Source of the DNA: Aquisalinus sp.
Lineage (GTDB): Bacteria > Pseudomonadota > Alphaproteobacteria > Caulobacterales > Parvularculaceae
Direction: 5' to 3'
Assembly (NCBI GenBank): GCA_022763115.1
Contig: JALEGJ010000063.1
Span: forward strand, 36,286-100,285
DNA length: 64,000 nt
Part shown: in pieces, positions 16,045-26,221 of the stretch
How positions within the stretch are numbered: position 1 is the stretch's first letter
Layout: each line of letters begins with the position of its first letter
Notes under the pieces: generated by a model
Databases searched by the model: none
Seen by the model: the letters and a program-made list of their open reading frames with translations, nothing else
What the model was told of the DNA's origin: nothing
Translations under genes and position numbers: made by a program

Positions 16045-18111
16045 AAAATGATGACGAAACCGGCAGCTTTATACGAGACGATATGGCATGAGATCAATGG
16101 TGGCGGCACCTGCTGCCTGCTTGCTCAGCGTGGCAACAATACCCCGCAGCTCATCTATCTGGGGCCTGTCGAACAATGTCCTGATCGCATTCTTCCTTAT
16201 CCACCGGTGCGTCCTGCGTCACCAGATCAGACTGTGCCTTTCTCACTCTTTCCACAGCATGGGCAAGGGTTCGCTGAAGAGCCGGCGCTTACCGGCACTT
16301 TCGGTCAGGGGCCGTGGGAGACTGCATTCATCGTCGAAGAAACTGAGATCACGAAAAATACGATTATCTTTCACTGTCGGGATACGACCAAAAAACTGAC
16401 CCTCGCCTTGAACTTATCGTTGTGTCTGGAAAGTGGCGTGCTGGAGGCTGGCAGCACCTTGCGAAATGACAACATAGCACCATACACCCTTCAATGGCTG
16501 GCTGCCTTCTGCCTGCCCTTGCCAGACTGGGCTGACGAAGCGCGCATGTTCAACGGGGGATGGGCAGATGAAGGATATCTGGAAACGATCCCTCTTTTTT
16601 GCGGCAAAATAGAACGCACCAGTCGTCAGGGCAGACCGGGCTTTGACTGGCCACAATTCGCCCTCCTTACCGACCAGTCCACGACTCACCAGAACGGCAA
16701 AGCGCTCGCAGCGCACCTGGGTTGGAGTGGCAATCACCAACTCATCATTGAGCGGAATAACCATGGTGAGGCACAATTACAACTCGGGGAATGGCTGGCA
16801 CCCGGTGAGGTCGCGCTTGACGCAGGTGAGACTTATCACACACCCACCGCTTACATTGCTGTTTCACATAATGGACTGAACGGCATCAGGCAGTGCTTTC
16901 ACCAATATGTGCGGTCCCGAAAAAAGGCCGTAATGCCCCGCCCTATCCATCTCAATACGTGGGAGGGCGTGTATTTCGACGTGGACGAAAAGTCCGTCAT
17001 TGAACTGGCACAGCACGCGGCGGGACTGGGTGTGGAGCGCTTTATTCTGGATGATGGCTGGTTCACCGGCAGGTCTGATGACACAACCAGCCTGGGGGAC
17101 TGGGCGCCGGACCCGGTCCGTTTTCCCAACGGCCTCACGCCTGTTATAAATACTGTACAGGAAGCTGGCATGTCTTTCGGGCTCTGGGTCGAGCCGGAAA
17201 TGATAAACCCGCAAAGCAATCTCTACAGGAAGCACCCGGACTGGGCGATTCAGGCATCAGGTTTTGCGAATGCCACGGGGCGTAACCAGCTTGTGCTCGA
17301 TCTCACAAAAAGGGAAGTACAGACATACATCGTTGAGACAGTTTCACGGCTATTGAATGATAACCAAATTGATTACCTGAAATGGGATTATAATCGGACG
17401 CTTTACCCGGGCTCAAATGATGACGGCCCTGTCTACAGAGAACAGGCATTGGCGCTCTATGACATACTTGCGAGCCTGAAAGCGCAGTACCCGAAAGTCA
17501 GTATCGAAAGTTGCTCCAGTGGCGGCGGGCGCATCGACTTTGGTATTTTGAAATATACAGACCGTGTCTGGCCCAGTGACAACACGGATGCCATTGAACG
17601 AATCCGCATCCAGCGAAACCTTGGCCTGTTTCTCCCTCCCGAAATCATGGGTTGCCATGCGGGGCCTGCCCCCTATGGGATGACCGGGCGGGACATTGCC
17701 ATGGACTTCAGGTGTCTGGTGGCGTTGTTCGGACACTTCGGGGCAGAACTGGACCCACGAAAACTGAGCGAGGCTGATGCCGATACTTTTCGCCACTTCG
17801 CAACGCTCTACAAAGAGCACCGGGAGCTTATCCATAGCGGTAAAGCATATTTGCTCGACACGCCCGATGATACAGAGGCGCAAATTATTGTCTCGCCAAG
17901 CGGTGACCAGGCCTTGCTCAGATTATTAAACACATCCGAGTCAGGCGTGACAGTACCTATACAAATTGCAGGCGTGTCAGATCCAGAGGATATGGATGCC
18001 AACCTGTTATACTCAACCCACAACCTTGATCCCGTGCTCTCTGAACATATGACCTTATCCCCCGGGCCTTCCGGGCAACTCTTCCTGTTAGAAAGAAAAT
18101 CCCATGCCTGA
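16045..18111 (+). CDS. Alpha-galactosidase, GH36
   Basis: GH36 signatures DYLKWDYNR, ESCSSGGGRIDFGIL, FGLWVEPEMINPQSNLYRKHPDW; start at MMTKPAALY. Confidence 0.93.
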   Translation, partial: KMMTKPAALYETIWHEINGGGTCCLLAQRGNNTPQLIYLGPVEQCPDRILPYPPVRPASPDQTVPFSLFPQHGQGFAEEPALTGTFGQGPWETAFIVEETEITKNTIIFHCRDTTKKLTLALNLSLCLESGVLEAGSTLRNDNIAPYTLQWLAAFCLPLPDWADEARMFNGGWADEGYLETIPLFCGKIERTSRQGRPGFDWPQFALLTDQSTTHQNGKALAAHLGWSGNHQLIIERNNHGEAQLQLGEWLAPGEVALDAGETYHTPTAYIAVSHNGLNGIRQCFHQYVRSRKKAVMPRPIHLNTWEGVYFDVDEKSVIELAQHAAGLGVERFILDDGWFTGRSDDTTSLGDWAPDPVRFPNGLTPVINTVQEAGMSFGLWVEPEMINPQSNLYRKHPDWAIQASGFANATGRNQLVLDLTKREVQTYIVETVSRLLNDNQIDYLKWDYNRTLYPGSNDDGPVYREQALALYDILASLKAQYPKVSIESCSSGGGRIDFGILKYTDRVWPSDNTDAIERIRIQRNLGLFLPPEIMGCHAGPAPYGMTGRDIAMDFRCLVALFGHFGAELDPRKLSEADADTFRHFATLYKEHRELIHSGKAYLLDTPDDTEAQIIVSPSGDQALLRLLNTSESGVTVPIQIAGVSDPEDMDANLLYSTHNLDPVLSEHMTLSPGPSGQLFLLERKSHA

Positions 18112-20071
18112 GAACCTGTCCCTTGGTGTCTGCTACTATCCTGAGCACTGGCCGGAAAGCATGTGGGCTGATGATGCAAGGCGCATGGTGGACATCGGTA
18201 TCTCAAGAGTGCGCATCGGAGAATTTGCCTGGAGCCGCATTGAGCCATCAAAAGGGGACTTCAACTGGGAGTGGCTGGACCGGGCCATGGATACTCTTGG
18301 CCAGCATGATCTTGAAGTCATACTGGGCACCCCGACAGCGACACCTCCGAAATGGCTGATTGATGCGCATCCTGATATACTGGCGTATGATGCAGAGGGG
18401 CGCCCGCGCAAGTTTGGCTCCCGACGCCACTATTGCTTTTCCTCCCTGACTTACAGGAGAGAAGCGGCAAGAATCTGCACCTTGATGGCTGAACGATATG
18501 CCGGGCATCCGGCGCTGTTTGCCTGGCAAACGGACAATGAATATGGCTGCCACGATACAACACGCAGCTGGTCCCCCGAAGCCGGAAAGGCTTTTCGGTT
18601 GTGGCTGCAAGACAAGTATCAAGGTGACGTTCACGCGCTTAACACTGCCTGGGGCACGGTATTCTGGAGCCAGGAGTACACAGACTTTTCCCAAATAGAC
18701 CTGCCCAACATGACGGTAACAGAAGCAACGCCAGCTCATCTGCTGGACTTCTATCGCTTCTCGTCTGACCAGGTTGTCGCTTTCAACCGGATGCAGTGTG
18801 ATATTCTTCGCGCAGCGACACCTGATAAGCCTATCATCCATAACTTCATGGGCATCTATACCGGGTTCGATCATTTCAAGGTATCGGAAGATCTCGATAT
18901 CGCTTCATGGGACAGTTACCCGCTCGGATTTCTTGACGTTGCCCCTTTTCCGCTTGAAGACAAGCATACCTACATGCGGCAGGGGCATCCCGATTTCACC
19001 AGCTTTCATCATGACCTTTATCGCGCTTGCGGAAAGGATGGCCGCTGGTGGGTCATGGAGCAGCAACCCGGCCCCGTGAACTGGGCACATCATAACCCCG
19101 CCCCCCTGCCCGGCATGGTGCGCACCTGGAGTTGGGAAGCGTTTGCACATGGCGCTGAAACAGTCAGCTATTTCCGCTGGCGGCAGGCACCATTCGCACA
19201 GGAACAGTTTCACGCGGGGCTTAATCTTGTAAATAATGACGAGGCTCCTGCCACGCCAGAGGCGCGCCAGGTAGCTGCCGAAATATCTGAACTCGCCAAT
19301 ACGCCTGTTACCGGTAAGGCACAAATCGCCCTCATGTTCTCTTATGAGGCCAAGTGGCTGTTCGACATCCAACCGCAAGGCGCCTCCTGGAGTTACTGGG
19401 GCCTGGTGCTGACATGGTATGGGGCCGCGCGTCGTCTCGGGCTTGATATTGATATCATTTCACCAGACGCAGATATCTCAGCTTACAAAATCGTCCTTGT
19501 CCCATCTTTGCCTATACTGCCGGACGGATTCGTGGCGCGCTTGAAGAATTCGAAAGCCCACATCATTCTTGGTCCCCGCACAGGCAGCAAGACAGAAGAC
19601 GTGCAGGTTCCTGATACTCTTGCGCCGGGCGCCTTGCAGGAAGTTCTGCCTTTGCAAATCAGGCATTCGGAGTCCTTGCGCGACGACATCACGCTCGACG
19701 GAAAGTTCGGGGCGAGCGATGTGGGCGCAAGCCGCTGGCTGGATCATGTGGCAACTGACCTTAAGCCTGCCGCCATGAGTGACGGAACCGGCCTTTTGTT
19801 TGCGCACAACAATCTTTCCTTCTTCACGACTGTGCCTGATGGTCCCTTTATCGCGCAGCTACTCGCAGAATTATGCACAGAAAAAGGCATCGCAACCACA
19901 CTCCTGCCTGAGCATTTACGCATAAGGCGGCGTGGTGATGTCGTGTTTGCTTTCAATTACGGACCAGATGGTGCAACAATCCCCGACAATATAAGATCCG
20001 CCGATGGTGCACTGGTGTTTGGCAGTTGGGACCTGCCCGCCGCCGGCACCGCCTGTTGGCGGAGCACATAA
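18104..20071 (+). CDS. Beta-galactosidase, GH42
   Basis: LGVCYYPEHWPESMWADDARRMVDIGISRVRIGEFAWSRIEP, WQTDNEYGCH; 8-bp overlap with GH36. Confidence 0.93.
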   Translation: MPENLSLGVCYYPEHWPESMWADDARRMVDIGISRVRIGEFAWSRIEPSKGDFNWEWLDRAMDTLGQHDLEVILGTPTATPPKWLIDAHPDILAYDAEGRPRKFGSRRHYCFSSLTYRREAARICTLMAERYAGHPALFAWQTDNEYGCHDTTRSWSPEAGKAFRLWLQDKYQGDVHALNTAWGTVFWSQEYTDFSQIDLPNMTVTEATPAHLLDFYRFSSDQVVAFNRMQCDILRAATPDKPIIHNFMGIYTGFDHFKVSEDLDIASWDSYPLGFLDVAPFPLEDKHTYMRQGHPDFTSFHHDLYRACGKDGRWWVMEQQPGPVNWAHHNPAPLPGMVRTWSWEAFAHGAETVSYFRWRQAPFAQEQFHAGLNLVNNDEAPATPEARQVAAEISELANTPVTGKAQIALMFSYEAKWLFDIQPQGASWSYWGLVLTWYGAARRLGLDIDIISPDADISAYKIVLVPSLPILPDGFVARLKNSKAHIILGPRTGSKTEDVQVPDTLAPGALQEVLPLQIRHSESLRDDITLDGKFGASDVGASRWLDHVATDLKPAAMSDGTGLLFAHNNLSFFTTVPDGPFIAQLLAELCTEKGIATTLLPEHLRIRRRGDVVFAFNYGPDGATIPDNIRSADGALVFGSWDLPAAGTACWRST

Positions 20072-20086
20072 TAAGGGGAACGACCT

Positions 20087-21556
20087 ATGTCGCCAGAGGT
20101 ACTGCAAGTCGGCATTTTTGTTATCATCACAGCACTCATTGGTTTCTTTACCTGGCTGAAATGCCGTGCCCCTGACACGGTGCGCTCCGACGACCCGAAT
20201 AAGGAACAGTTTCTCGCTGGCGGCGGCCTCTCATGGATATTCGTGGCTGGCTCCATTACCCTGACCAACCTTTCCACAGACCAGCTTGTCGGGATGAACG
20301 GGAACCAGATGGCCCTTCTCGCCTGGTGGGAACTGGCAGCCGTTGCAGGGCTTCTGGTGCTCGCGCTGGTCTTCCTGCCTATTTATTACAAATATCAGTG
20401 CACCACCACAACGGAGCTGCTTGAAAAACGCTATGGCGACAAGAATATACGCGCAACGATAGCTGTCCTGTTTCTGCTCGGGAATGTCTTCATCTATCTG
20501 CCAATCATGCTTTATACGGGCTCGCTCTTTATGCAGTCGATGTTCGGCATTGAGGCACCGATCATCATTATCTCCTTGTGCTTCGCTGTAGTTGGCGCCG
20601 CCTATGCCATACTCGGCGGATTACGCGCCGTTGCCGTTTCTGACACCTATAGCGGCGTTGGCCTTCTGGTTATGGCGGTGACAGTTGTTCTGCTTTCCTT
20701 GCAGGCTATTGATTATGACTTTTCCGGCATCCCGGCTGAGCGCCTGACGATGATCGGCGATAATGACTCGCCAATCCCCTGGCACACTTTGCTGACCGGC
20801 ATGATCTTCATCCAGATTTTCTACTGGAGCACCAACCAGACGATTACGCAGCGCGCCATGGCTTCTCCGACTTTACGCGAAGCACAGAAAGGTGTCTTCG
20901 CGGCGGCTGGTATTCGCCTGCTGATCGTGCCAGCTATTGTGGTGATACCGGGGATCGTTTCCTATAAACTCTACGGCGATATTGGTGATGCTGCCTATGG
21001 CCGCATCGTCGGGGATGTTCTGCCAACATGGCTCTCAGGCGCTTTTGCTGCATTTATGGCCGCTGCCGTTCTGACCAGTTTCAATAGTGTACTGAACTCC
21101 TCAACCACTCTCTATGTGGTTGATCTCCATGAAGCCTATGTGAACAAGACCCCGAATGTGCGCCGCCTTTCCGGTGTGATTACCAGCCTGTTCGTCATTG
21201 CTGCACTGATACTTGTGCCTGTCTATTCCGGAGCAGACAGTATCATCAATCTGGTGCAACAGCTTAACGGGCTGTTGTCGATGCCAATTCTCTCGGCCTT
21301 CATCGTCAGTCTCCTGTTCCGGAATGTCGCGCCAATGTCCGCCATCCTCGGTGTGATTTTTGGTACAAGCTTTTATGGCGCACTCTCTTTCGGGTTTATG
21401 GAACTTCCGGTTGTGTCATCCTGGCACTACATCCATCAGATGCTGTTAACCCTTATACTGAGCATTACATTTGCTCTGACGATGAACCTCTTTCTGTTCA
21501 GAAAAGTCGCGCTTTACACAGGCTTCAAGGCCTGGTTGTCAGACGAACCGGCCTGA
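20087..21556 (+). CDS. Sodium/solute symporter (SSS family), probable galactoside transporter
   Basis: Multi-TM; FLAGGGLSWIFVAGSITLTNLSTDQLVGMNG, AILGGLRAVAVSDTYSGVGLL; directly follows GH42. Confidence 0.88.
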   Translation: MSPEVLQVGIFVIITALIGFFTWLKCRAPDTVRSDDPNKEQFLAGGGLSWIFVAGSITLTNLSTDQLVGMNGNQMALLAWWELAAVAGLLVLALVFLPIYYKYQCTTTTELLEKRYGDKNIRATIAVLFLLGNVFIYLPIMLYTGSLFMQSMFGIEAPIIIISLCFAVVGAAYAILGGLRAVAVSDTYSGVGLLVMAVTVVLLSLQAIDYDFSGIPAERLTMIGDNDSPIPWHTLLTGMIFIQIFYWSTNQTITQRAMASPTLREAQKGVFAAAGIRLLIVPAIVVIPGIVSYKLYGDIGDAAYGRIVGDVLPTWLSGAFAAFMAAAVLTSFNSVLNSSTTLYVVDLHEAYVNKTPNVRRLSGVITSLFVIAALILVPVYSGADSIINLVQQLNGLLSMPILSAFIVSLLFRNVAPMSAILGVIFGTSFYGALSFGFMELPVVSSWHYIHQMLLTLILSITFALTMNLFLFRKVALYTGFKAWLSDEPA

Positions 21557-21657
21557 TTGAGGCGAAATTAAGCGTTTGCTAACCATTAACATACGCTTTC
21601 GTAATCCCTTTTGCCTATGGTGCCTTCATAATCGCATTTCACAGGCTCGTATAAGCA

Positions 21658-23991
21658 ATGAGATCCATCGCGACGATAAGTATTTTGACAGCGCTTGTTG
21701 TTGTTCTGGCAAGCGTCATTCTGGTGCCGACATTTATGAGTGCCCTGCCGGCCGAAACATCGCAGCCGGTTGAGAATATCATCTACTCTTTTTGCGTCGC
21801 GCTGCTGGGGGGGTGCGCATTCTTCGTGGCGATTTCCCGCTACGGTCATAAATCAAGCAGCAAACAAATTCCACCGGCGCACAAAACACTGTCCCTGATC
21901 ATGGCGCATGTGATCTTCTCTTATGAGCTTGTCCTGTTCCCGCTGGCTTTGGAAATTGGCAATCTGTACGGGAGTTGGGTACAGGCACTGGGCGGCGCAG
22001 GGATACTGACAATTCTGATCATTCTCGTCTCCTACTGGCTGGTATCGCTTGACAACCGGACAATGACTTTTAGCGACACCTTGTCAGCCAAACTGGAAAA
22101 AGCTGATCACAAACTACTTGTAGGCGTTGTTTTTGCCAGTATTTGTCTCGCGATGATCCCCGTCATGGCAGCGATCAGCGTCCACCTGTCTACCGGGCAA
22201 AAACACACAACGGCTGGCATTTATTCCCTGACCCAGGAACTGCAGCAAACAAGCACTGTTCTTCGTACGCACGTAGAAAACAATGAACGAGAAGCGTTTG
22301 CCGAAACCCTTGGTGTTTTTGCCGGACAAAACAAGGTTCTGACGCAGCTTACAAACAAATATGCAGATCATCTCGACCTCGGCAGCAAAGCCAGATCGCC
22401 ATTGCCGGGCGGCTCTGACCTGCAACAGCAGGAGCAGACCCTGATCGAACAGGCCTCTGCATGGAACAACGCCTCTACAAATGCAGAGCGGCAAGCAGCA
22501 CTCGACGGGTTCCTGCATGCTGCCCTCCTCTATCAAACCCAGCTTGCAAACTCGAACAAAGCTCTGCAGGCCCGCGAGGATAAAGTGCTGGTAGAACAAA
22601 GACTTGGCCAGTTGCTGAAGATCCTGCTTAGTCCATTCATTTTCTTTGGGCTGACATTCGGCCTTATCTGGCCACTTCTGCGCCTGATCAAGGCTCAGCG
22701 TTATGGACTTGAATATCGACGTCGTGAGGCAGAAGCTGCGATGGTTGCGAAGGAAAACTTCCTTGCCACCATGAGTCACGAATTGCGCACCCCCATGAAT
22801 GGTATGCTGGGGATGTTGCGCCTGATGATGAACAGCGACCTCAACCAGCAACAGCGAGATCAGGCCGAAACGGCCCTTAATTCCGGCAATGATTTGCTCG
22901 TTATCCTGAACGATATTCTGGACTTTACCAAACTCGAGCGTGGGCAGATGAAACTGGAAAAAGTGCCGTTCAGCCCCGCGAAACTCTCCCGGGATGTACT
23001 GCGTCTGCTGTCCAACCAGGCGGACAGCAAAGGCATTGACCTGAAATGTTCTGTACATGCGCGCGTACCACGACAGGTTATTGGTGACCCTACACGTATT
23101 CGTCAGGTGATGATTAATCTTGTTGGCAATGCCATCAAGTTCACCCCGCAAGGCAGCGTGGAAATGAAAGTGCGTTATCGCGGGAACGACAAAGCCGGCA
23201 TCCTCAAAATCAAGGTGACGGACACTGGTGTCGGCATTCCAAAATCTGCACAGGGCCGAATTTTCGAACGCTTTGCCCAGGCTGATGACACAATCACACG
23301 GAAATTCGGCGGCACAGGCCTCGGACTTTCTATCTGCCGTCAGTTGATCGAGCTCATGGGGGGACAGATCGGTGTGAAAAGTACCGAAGGTTTCGGCAGT
23401 ACGTTCTGGTTTGCCCTGCCCGTGCGACCGGCTCAGATTGAGGCAAAGCCGGTCGTCTCCGAGACACCTGAAACAGTCGAAGCCGAACCACAGCCAGAAG
23501 AAGTCATTCCTGAGAAAAAAACACGCCTGACAATTCTCGCCGCAGAAGATAATCCGGTCAATCAGCAGATTGTCACTGCTTTTGTCACTGCCGCAGGCCA
23601 TGATATCACTGTTGTCGACAACGGATCAGAAGCGGTCGAAGCTGCGTATATCAAGGATTATGACGTGATCCTGATGGATGTGCAGATGCCTGTAATGGAC
23701 GGTTTGCAGGCGACAAGGCGCATACGCACTTTCCAGGGCTCCCGTGGTCAAATCCCGATTGTTGCACTGACGGCCAATGCGATGGAAGGTGATCGTGAAC
23801 GCTATCTCGAAGCTGGCATGACAGATTACATCTCCAAGCCGCTCAATCCGGAAAAACTTTCAGAGGTGCTGACCCGCATTCTGCACGGAGATACCTTTGA
23901 TCAGATGACAGATATCCAGGCGGCGACAGATTGCGCCGAAGTAACGGAAGAGGCAGAAGATGCAGACGAGTCAGCGCAAGCAACCGCCTGA
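21658..23991 (+). CDS. Hybrid sensor histidine kinase/response regulator
   Basis: FLATMSHELRTPMNGMLGML, DTGVGIPKSAQGRIFERFAQAD, receiver ILAAEDNPVNQQIV…YDVILMDVQMPVMDGLQA. Confidence 0.95.
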   Translation: MRSIATISILTALVVVLASVILVPTFMSALPAETSQPVENIIYSFCVALLGGCAFFVAISRYGHKSSSKQIPPAHKTLSLIMAHVIFSYELVLFPLALEIGNLYGSWVQALGGAGILTILIILVSYWLVSLDNRTMTFSDTLSAKLEKADHKLLVGVVFASICLAMIPVMAAISVHLSTGQKHTTAGIYSLTQELQQTSTVLRTHVENNEREAFAETLGVFAGQNKVLTQLTNKYADHLDLGSKARSPLPGGSDLQQQEQTLIEQASAWNNASTNAERQAALDGFLHAALLYQTQLANSNKALQAREDKVLVEQRLGQLLKILLSPFIFFGLTFGLIWPLLRLIKAQRYGLEYRRREAEAAMVAKENFLATMSHELRTPMNGMLGMLRLMMNSDLNQQQRDQAETALNSGNDLLVILNDILDFTKLERGQMKLEKVPFSPAKLSRDVLRLLSNQADSKGIDLKCSVHARVPRQVIGDPTRIRQVMINLVGNAIKFTPQGSVEMKVRYRGNDKAGILKIKVTDTGVGIPKSAQGRIFERFAQADDTITRKFGGTGLGLSICRQLIELMGGQIGVKSTEGFGSTFWFALPVRPAQIEAKPVVSETPETVEAEPQPEEVIPEKKTRLTILAAEDNPVNQQIVTAFVTAAGHDITVVDNGSEAVEAAYIKDYDVILMDVQMPVMDGLQATRRIRTFQGSRGQIPIVALTANAMEGDRERYLEAGMTDYISKPLNPEKLSEVLTRILHGDTFDQMTDIQAATDCAEVTEEAEDADESAQATA

Positions 23992-24316
23992 AACCTGCGG
24001 CACTCATTTTAACTCGCCTGGACCCCTTCAGCCTGACAGAAGCATCTGACTTACCCGACTGACCGGCGTTATGCGTCACATCAGTGCAGGCGACATATCC
24101 GAATATCATGCGTCGGCAGTTCAATCTGTGTAGCTTACTTGCACCATGCTGCTGTGCCGCTTGGGAAGCACCATTAGCAGGATCTGCCACGTTTTCGGAA
24201 AAGTTTTTCGCCCTCTCCCCCGGGTGGCCCGCGAACAGGGCTTGCAACACACCCTGCGGCGCGCGTGTGATGTTGGCTTTATGTGTGGTGCTGATGTCTT
24301 GGTGATGGATACACAT
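23843..24316 (-). CDS. Hypothetical ORF (157 aa) with strong SD; low support
   Basis: AGGAG 8 nt upstream of ATG at 24316 on the minus strand; fills an otherwise empty 500-bp gap but overlaps the hybrid kinase 3' end by about 150 bp. Confidence 0.3.
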   Translation of the reverse strand: MCIHHQDISTTHKANITRAPQGVLQALFAGHPGERAKNFSENVADPANGASQAAQQHGASKLHRLNCRRMIFGYVACTDVTHNAGQSGKSDASVRLKGSRRVKMSAAGFRRLLALTRLHLLPLPLLRRNLSPPGYLSSDQRYLRAECGSAPLKVFPD

Positions 24317-24585
24317 GGCGTTTGCTCCTGTGAGTGAGTTGACGATCAAGATAACCGAGGCTGGAGGGAGGCCCATAGATTCTCGGGTTTATCAATGAAA
24401 ACAGGGGCTTGGGTTTCTCAGACCAGGACCATAAGTTTTTTGATTCTTGCGCTAGCCCGGTGTATCAACCCGGATTGCCTTACCAACTCTTCATCTGAAT
24501 GAGGTGGCGAAGCCTTGATGCTGCCACGGTATTGCCCGGTTTGCAGCGCTCTCTCCCACCAACAGTTTACGAGAAGGGATATGCG

Positions 24586-26196
24586 ATGCGCTACTTCACA
24601 ACCACGGCCTTGATATCAGTTGCAGTTCTGGCACTGAACGCCTGTGAGAATACTTACCATGCGACCAAACCAGCCCCACAGCCGGTGATGGCTGAAATGG
24701 CTGTGGCGGATATGGCAAGCCCGATGGAAATGCAACGCTCACGTCTGATGTTACAACAGGAATATGAGCGCATTACAGAGCAATATGAGAAAACTGATCC
24801 GAACCCGGTAAAACTGGCAGCGCTTGAACCGGTTTCCACCTTTTCTTCCGATGTCGACACAACTGCCTATGCGGTGATGCGGCGCTATATTCGCCAGAAT
24901 AATGCTCTTCCGCCTTCAGACTCCGTGCGAATTGAAGAGTATGTAAACTACTTCGACTACGATTATAAACTGCCTGAAAGCGCGGCCGAGCCTTTCACGC
25001 CCACTATATGGGTTACACCTGCGCCCTGGCGCGATGGCGCAAAGCTGATGCATATCGGCGTCAAGGGTTTTGATCTGCAACCGGTTGAAGAGCCAGACGC
25101 CAATATTGTCCTGTTGCTAGATGTTTCCGGTTCAATGGAAGCACAAAACAAGCTGCCTCTGGTCAAGAAATCCGTCAACCTCATGCTTGACCAGATGGAT
25201 GACAACGACACTATCTCAATCGTCGTTTACGCCGGTGCTGCAGGTGTTGTGCTGGAGCCGACACCGGCATCCGAGAAGAGCAAGATACGACGCGCCTTGA
25301 ACAATCTCTCTGCCGGGGGGTCAACAGCCGGCGGCGAAGGTCTTGCCCTTGCCTATGACCTCGCACAGGAGAACTTCGCGGATGACAAAATCAACCGGAT
25401 TATTCTTGCCACAGATGGAGACTTTAATGTGGGCGTCGTTGATGCTGACAGTCTGGAAGATTATGTTACCCGCCAGCGCGACAGCGGCATTTATCTTACC
25501 GTGCTTGGCTTTGGCGATAGTAATTATAATGATGTTATTGCCCAGCGCCTCGCCCAGAACGGCAATGGCACCGCAGCCTATATTGATACGCTGGAGGAAG
25601 CGCGGAAGGTGCTGGTGCGCGAATTCCGGTCCACGGTATTTCCGATTGCCCGCGACCTGAAATTCCAGGTTGAATTCAACCCCGCAGTCGTCGCCGAGTA
25701 CCGATTGATTGGCTATGAAACACGCCTCCTTAATACGGAGGACTTCAACAATGATGCAGTTGATGCTGGCGACATTGGCGCCGGTCATACGGTAACAGCG
25801 CTTTATGAGATCGTTACTGTGGATTCTGATGCCAGATTGATAGACCCTTTGCGTTATCAAGAGGCAGTGGAAGCATCTGGCTCGACGGATGAGTTCGCCT
25901 TTGTAAAGCTGCGCTATAAACTTCCCCATGAAGATCAAAGCAACCTTTTGACAGTGCCGGTTCAGGTTCACAATCAGTATGATGATCTTGACCGTGCCCC
26001 GCGTGACGCGCGCTTTGCCGCGGCTGTCGCTGCCTATGGTCAGAAACTGCAACGAGCCGGACATACTGACGGTTTTGATTGGGGAGATATCATTGCTTTG
26101 GCGCAAGATGCGCGCGGGAGCGATCCTTACGGGCAACGCGCAGAATTTGTTCAGCTTGTGCGAGCCGCAGAAAGCGCTGCTGCTAACTCCCGGTAA
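24586..26196 (+). CDS. von Willebrand factor type A domain lipoprotein (YfbK-like)
   Basis: Lipobox-like ALNAC after signal peptide; VSTFSSDVDTTAYAVMRRYI, VLLLDVSGSMEAQNKLPLVKKSVNLML. Confidence 0.88.
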   Translation: MRYFTTTALISVAVLALNACENTYHATKPAPQPVMAEMAVADMASPMEMQRSRLMLQQEYERITEQYEKTDPNPVKLAALEPVSTFSSDVDTTAYAVMRRYIRQNNALPPSDSVRIEEYVNYFDYDYKLPESAAEPFTPTIWVTPAPWRDGAKLMHIGVKGFDLQPVEEPDANIVLLLDVSGSMEAQNKLPLVKKSVNLMLDQMDDNDTISIVVYAGAAGVVLEPTPASEKSKIRRALNNLSAGGSTAGGEGLALAYDLAQENFADDKINRIILATDGDFNVGVVDADSLEDYVTRQRDSGIYLTVLGFGDSNYNDVIAQRLAQNGNGTAAYIDTLEEARKVLVREFRSTVFPIARDLKFQVEFNPAVVAEYRLIGYETRLLNTEDFNNDAVDAGDIGAGHTVTALYEIVTVDSDARLIDPLRYQEAVEASGSTDEFAFVKLRYKLPHEDQSNLLTVPVQVHNQYDDLDRAPRDARFAAAVAAYGQKLQRAGHTDGFDWGDIIALAQDARGSDPYGQRAEFVQLVRAAESAAANSR

Positions 26197-26221
26197 GCCT
26201 ATGAGGCACGCCTAAATTTTA

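Noticed and set aside
14844-16109. Full-length 421-aa start for galT
   Set aside because: The extra N-terminus overlaps the divergent GH36 gene region and lacks GalT similarity; an internal start near 15926 is more plausible
22114-23601. 495-aa minus-strand ORF
   Set aside because: Fully antisense to a well-supported hybrid histidine kinase; no recognisable domain, no SD; consistent with an open mirror frame
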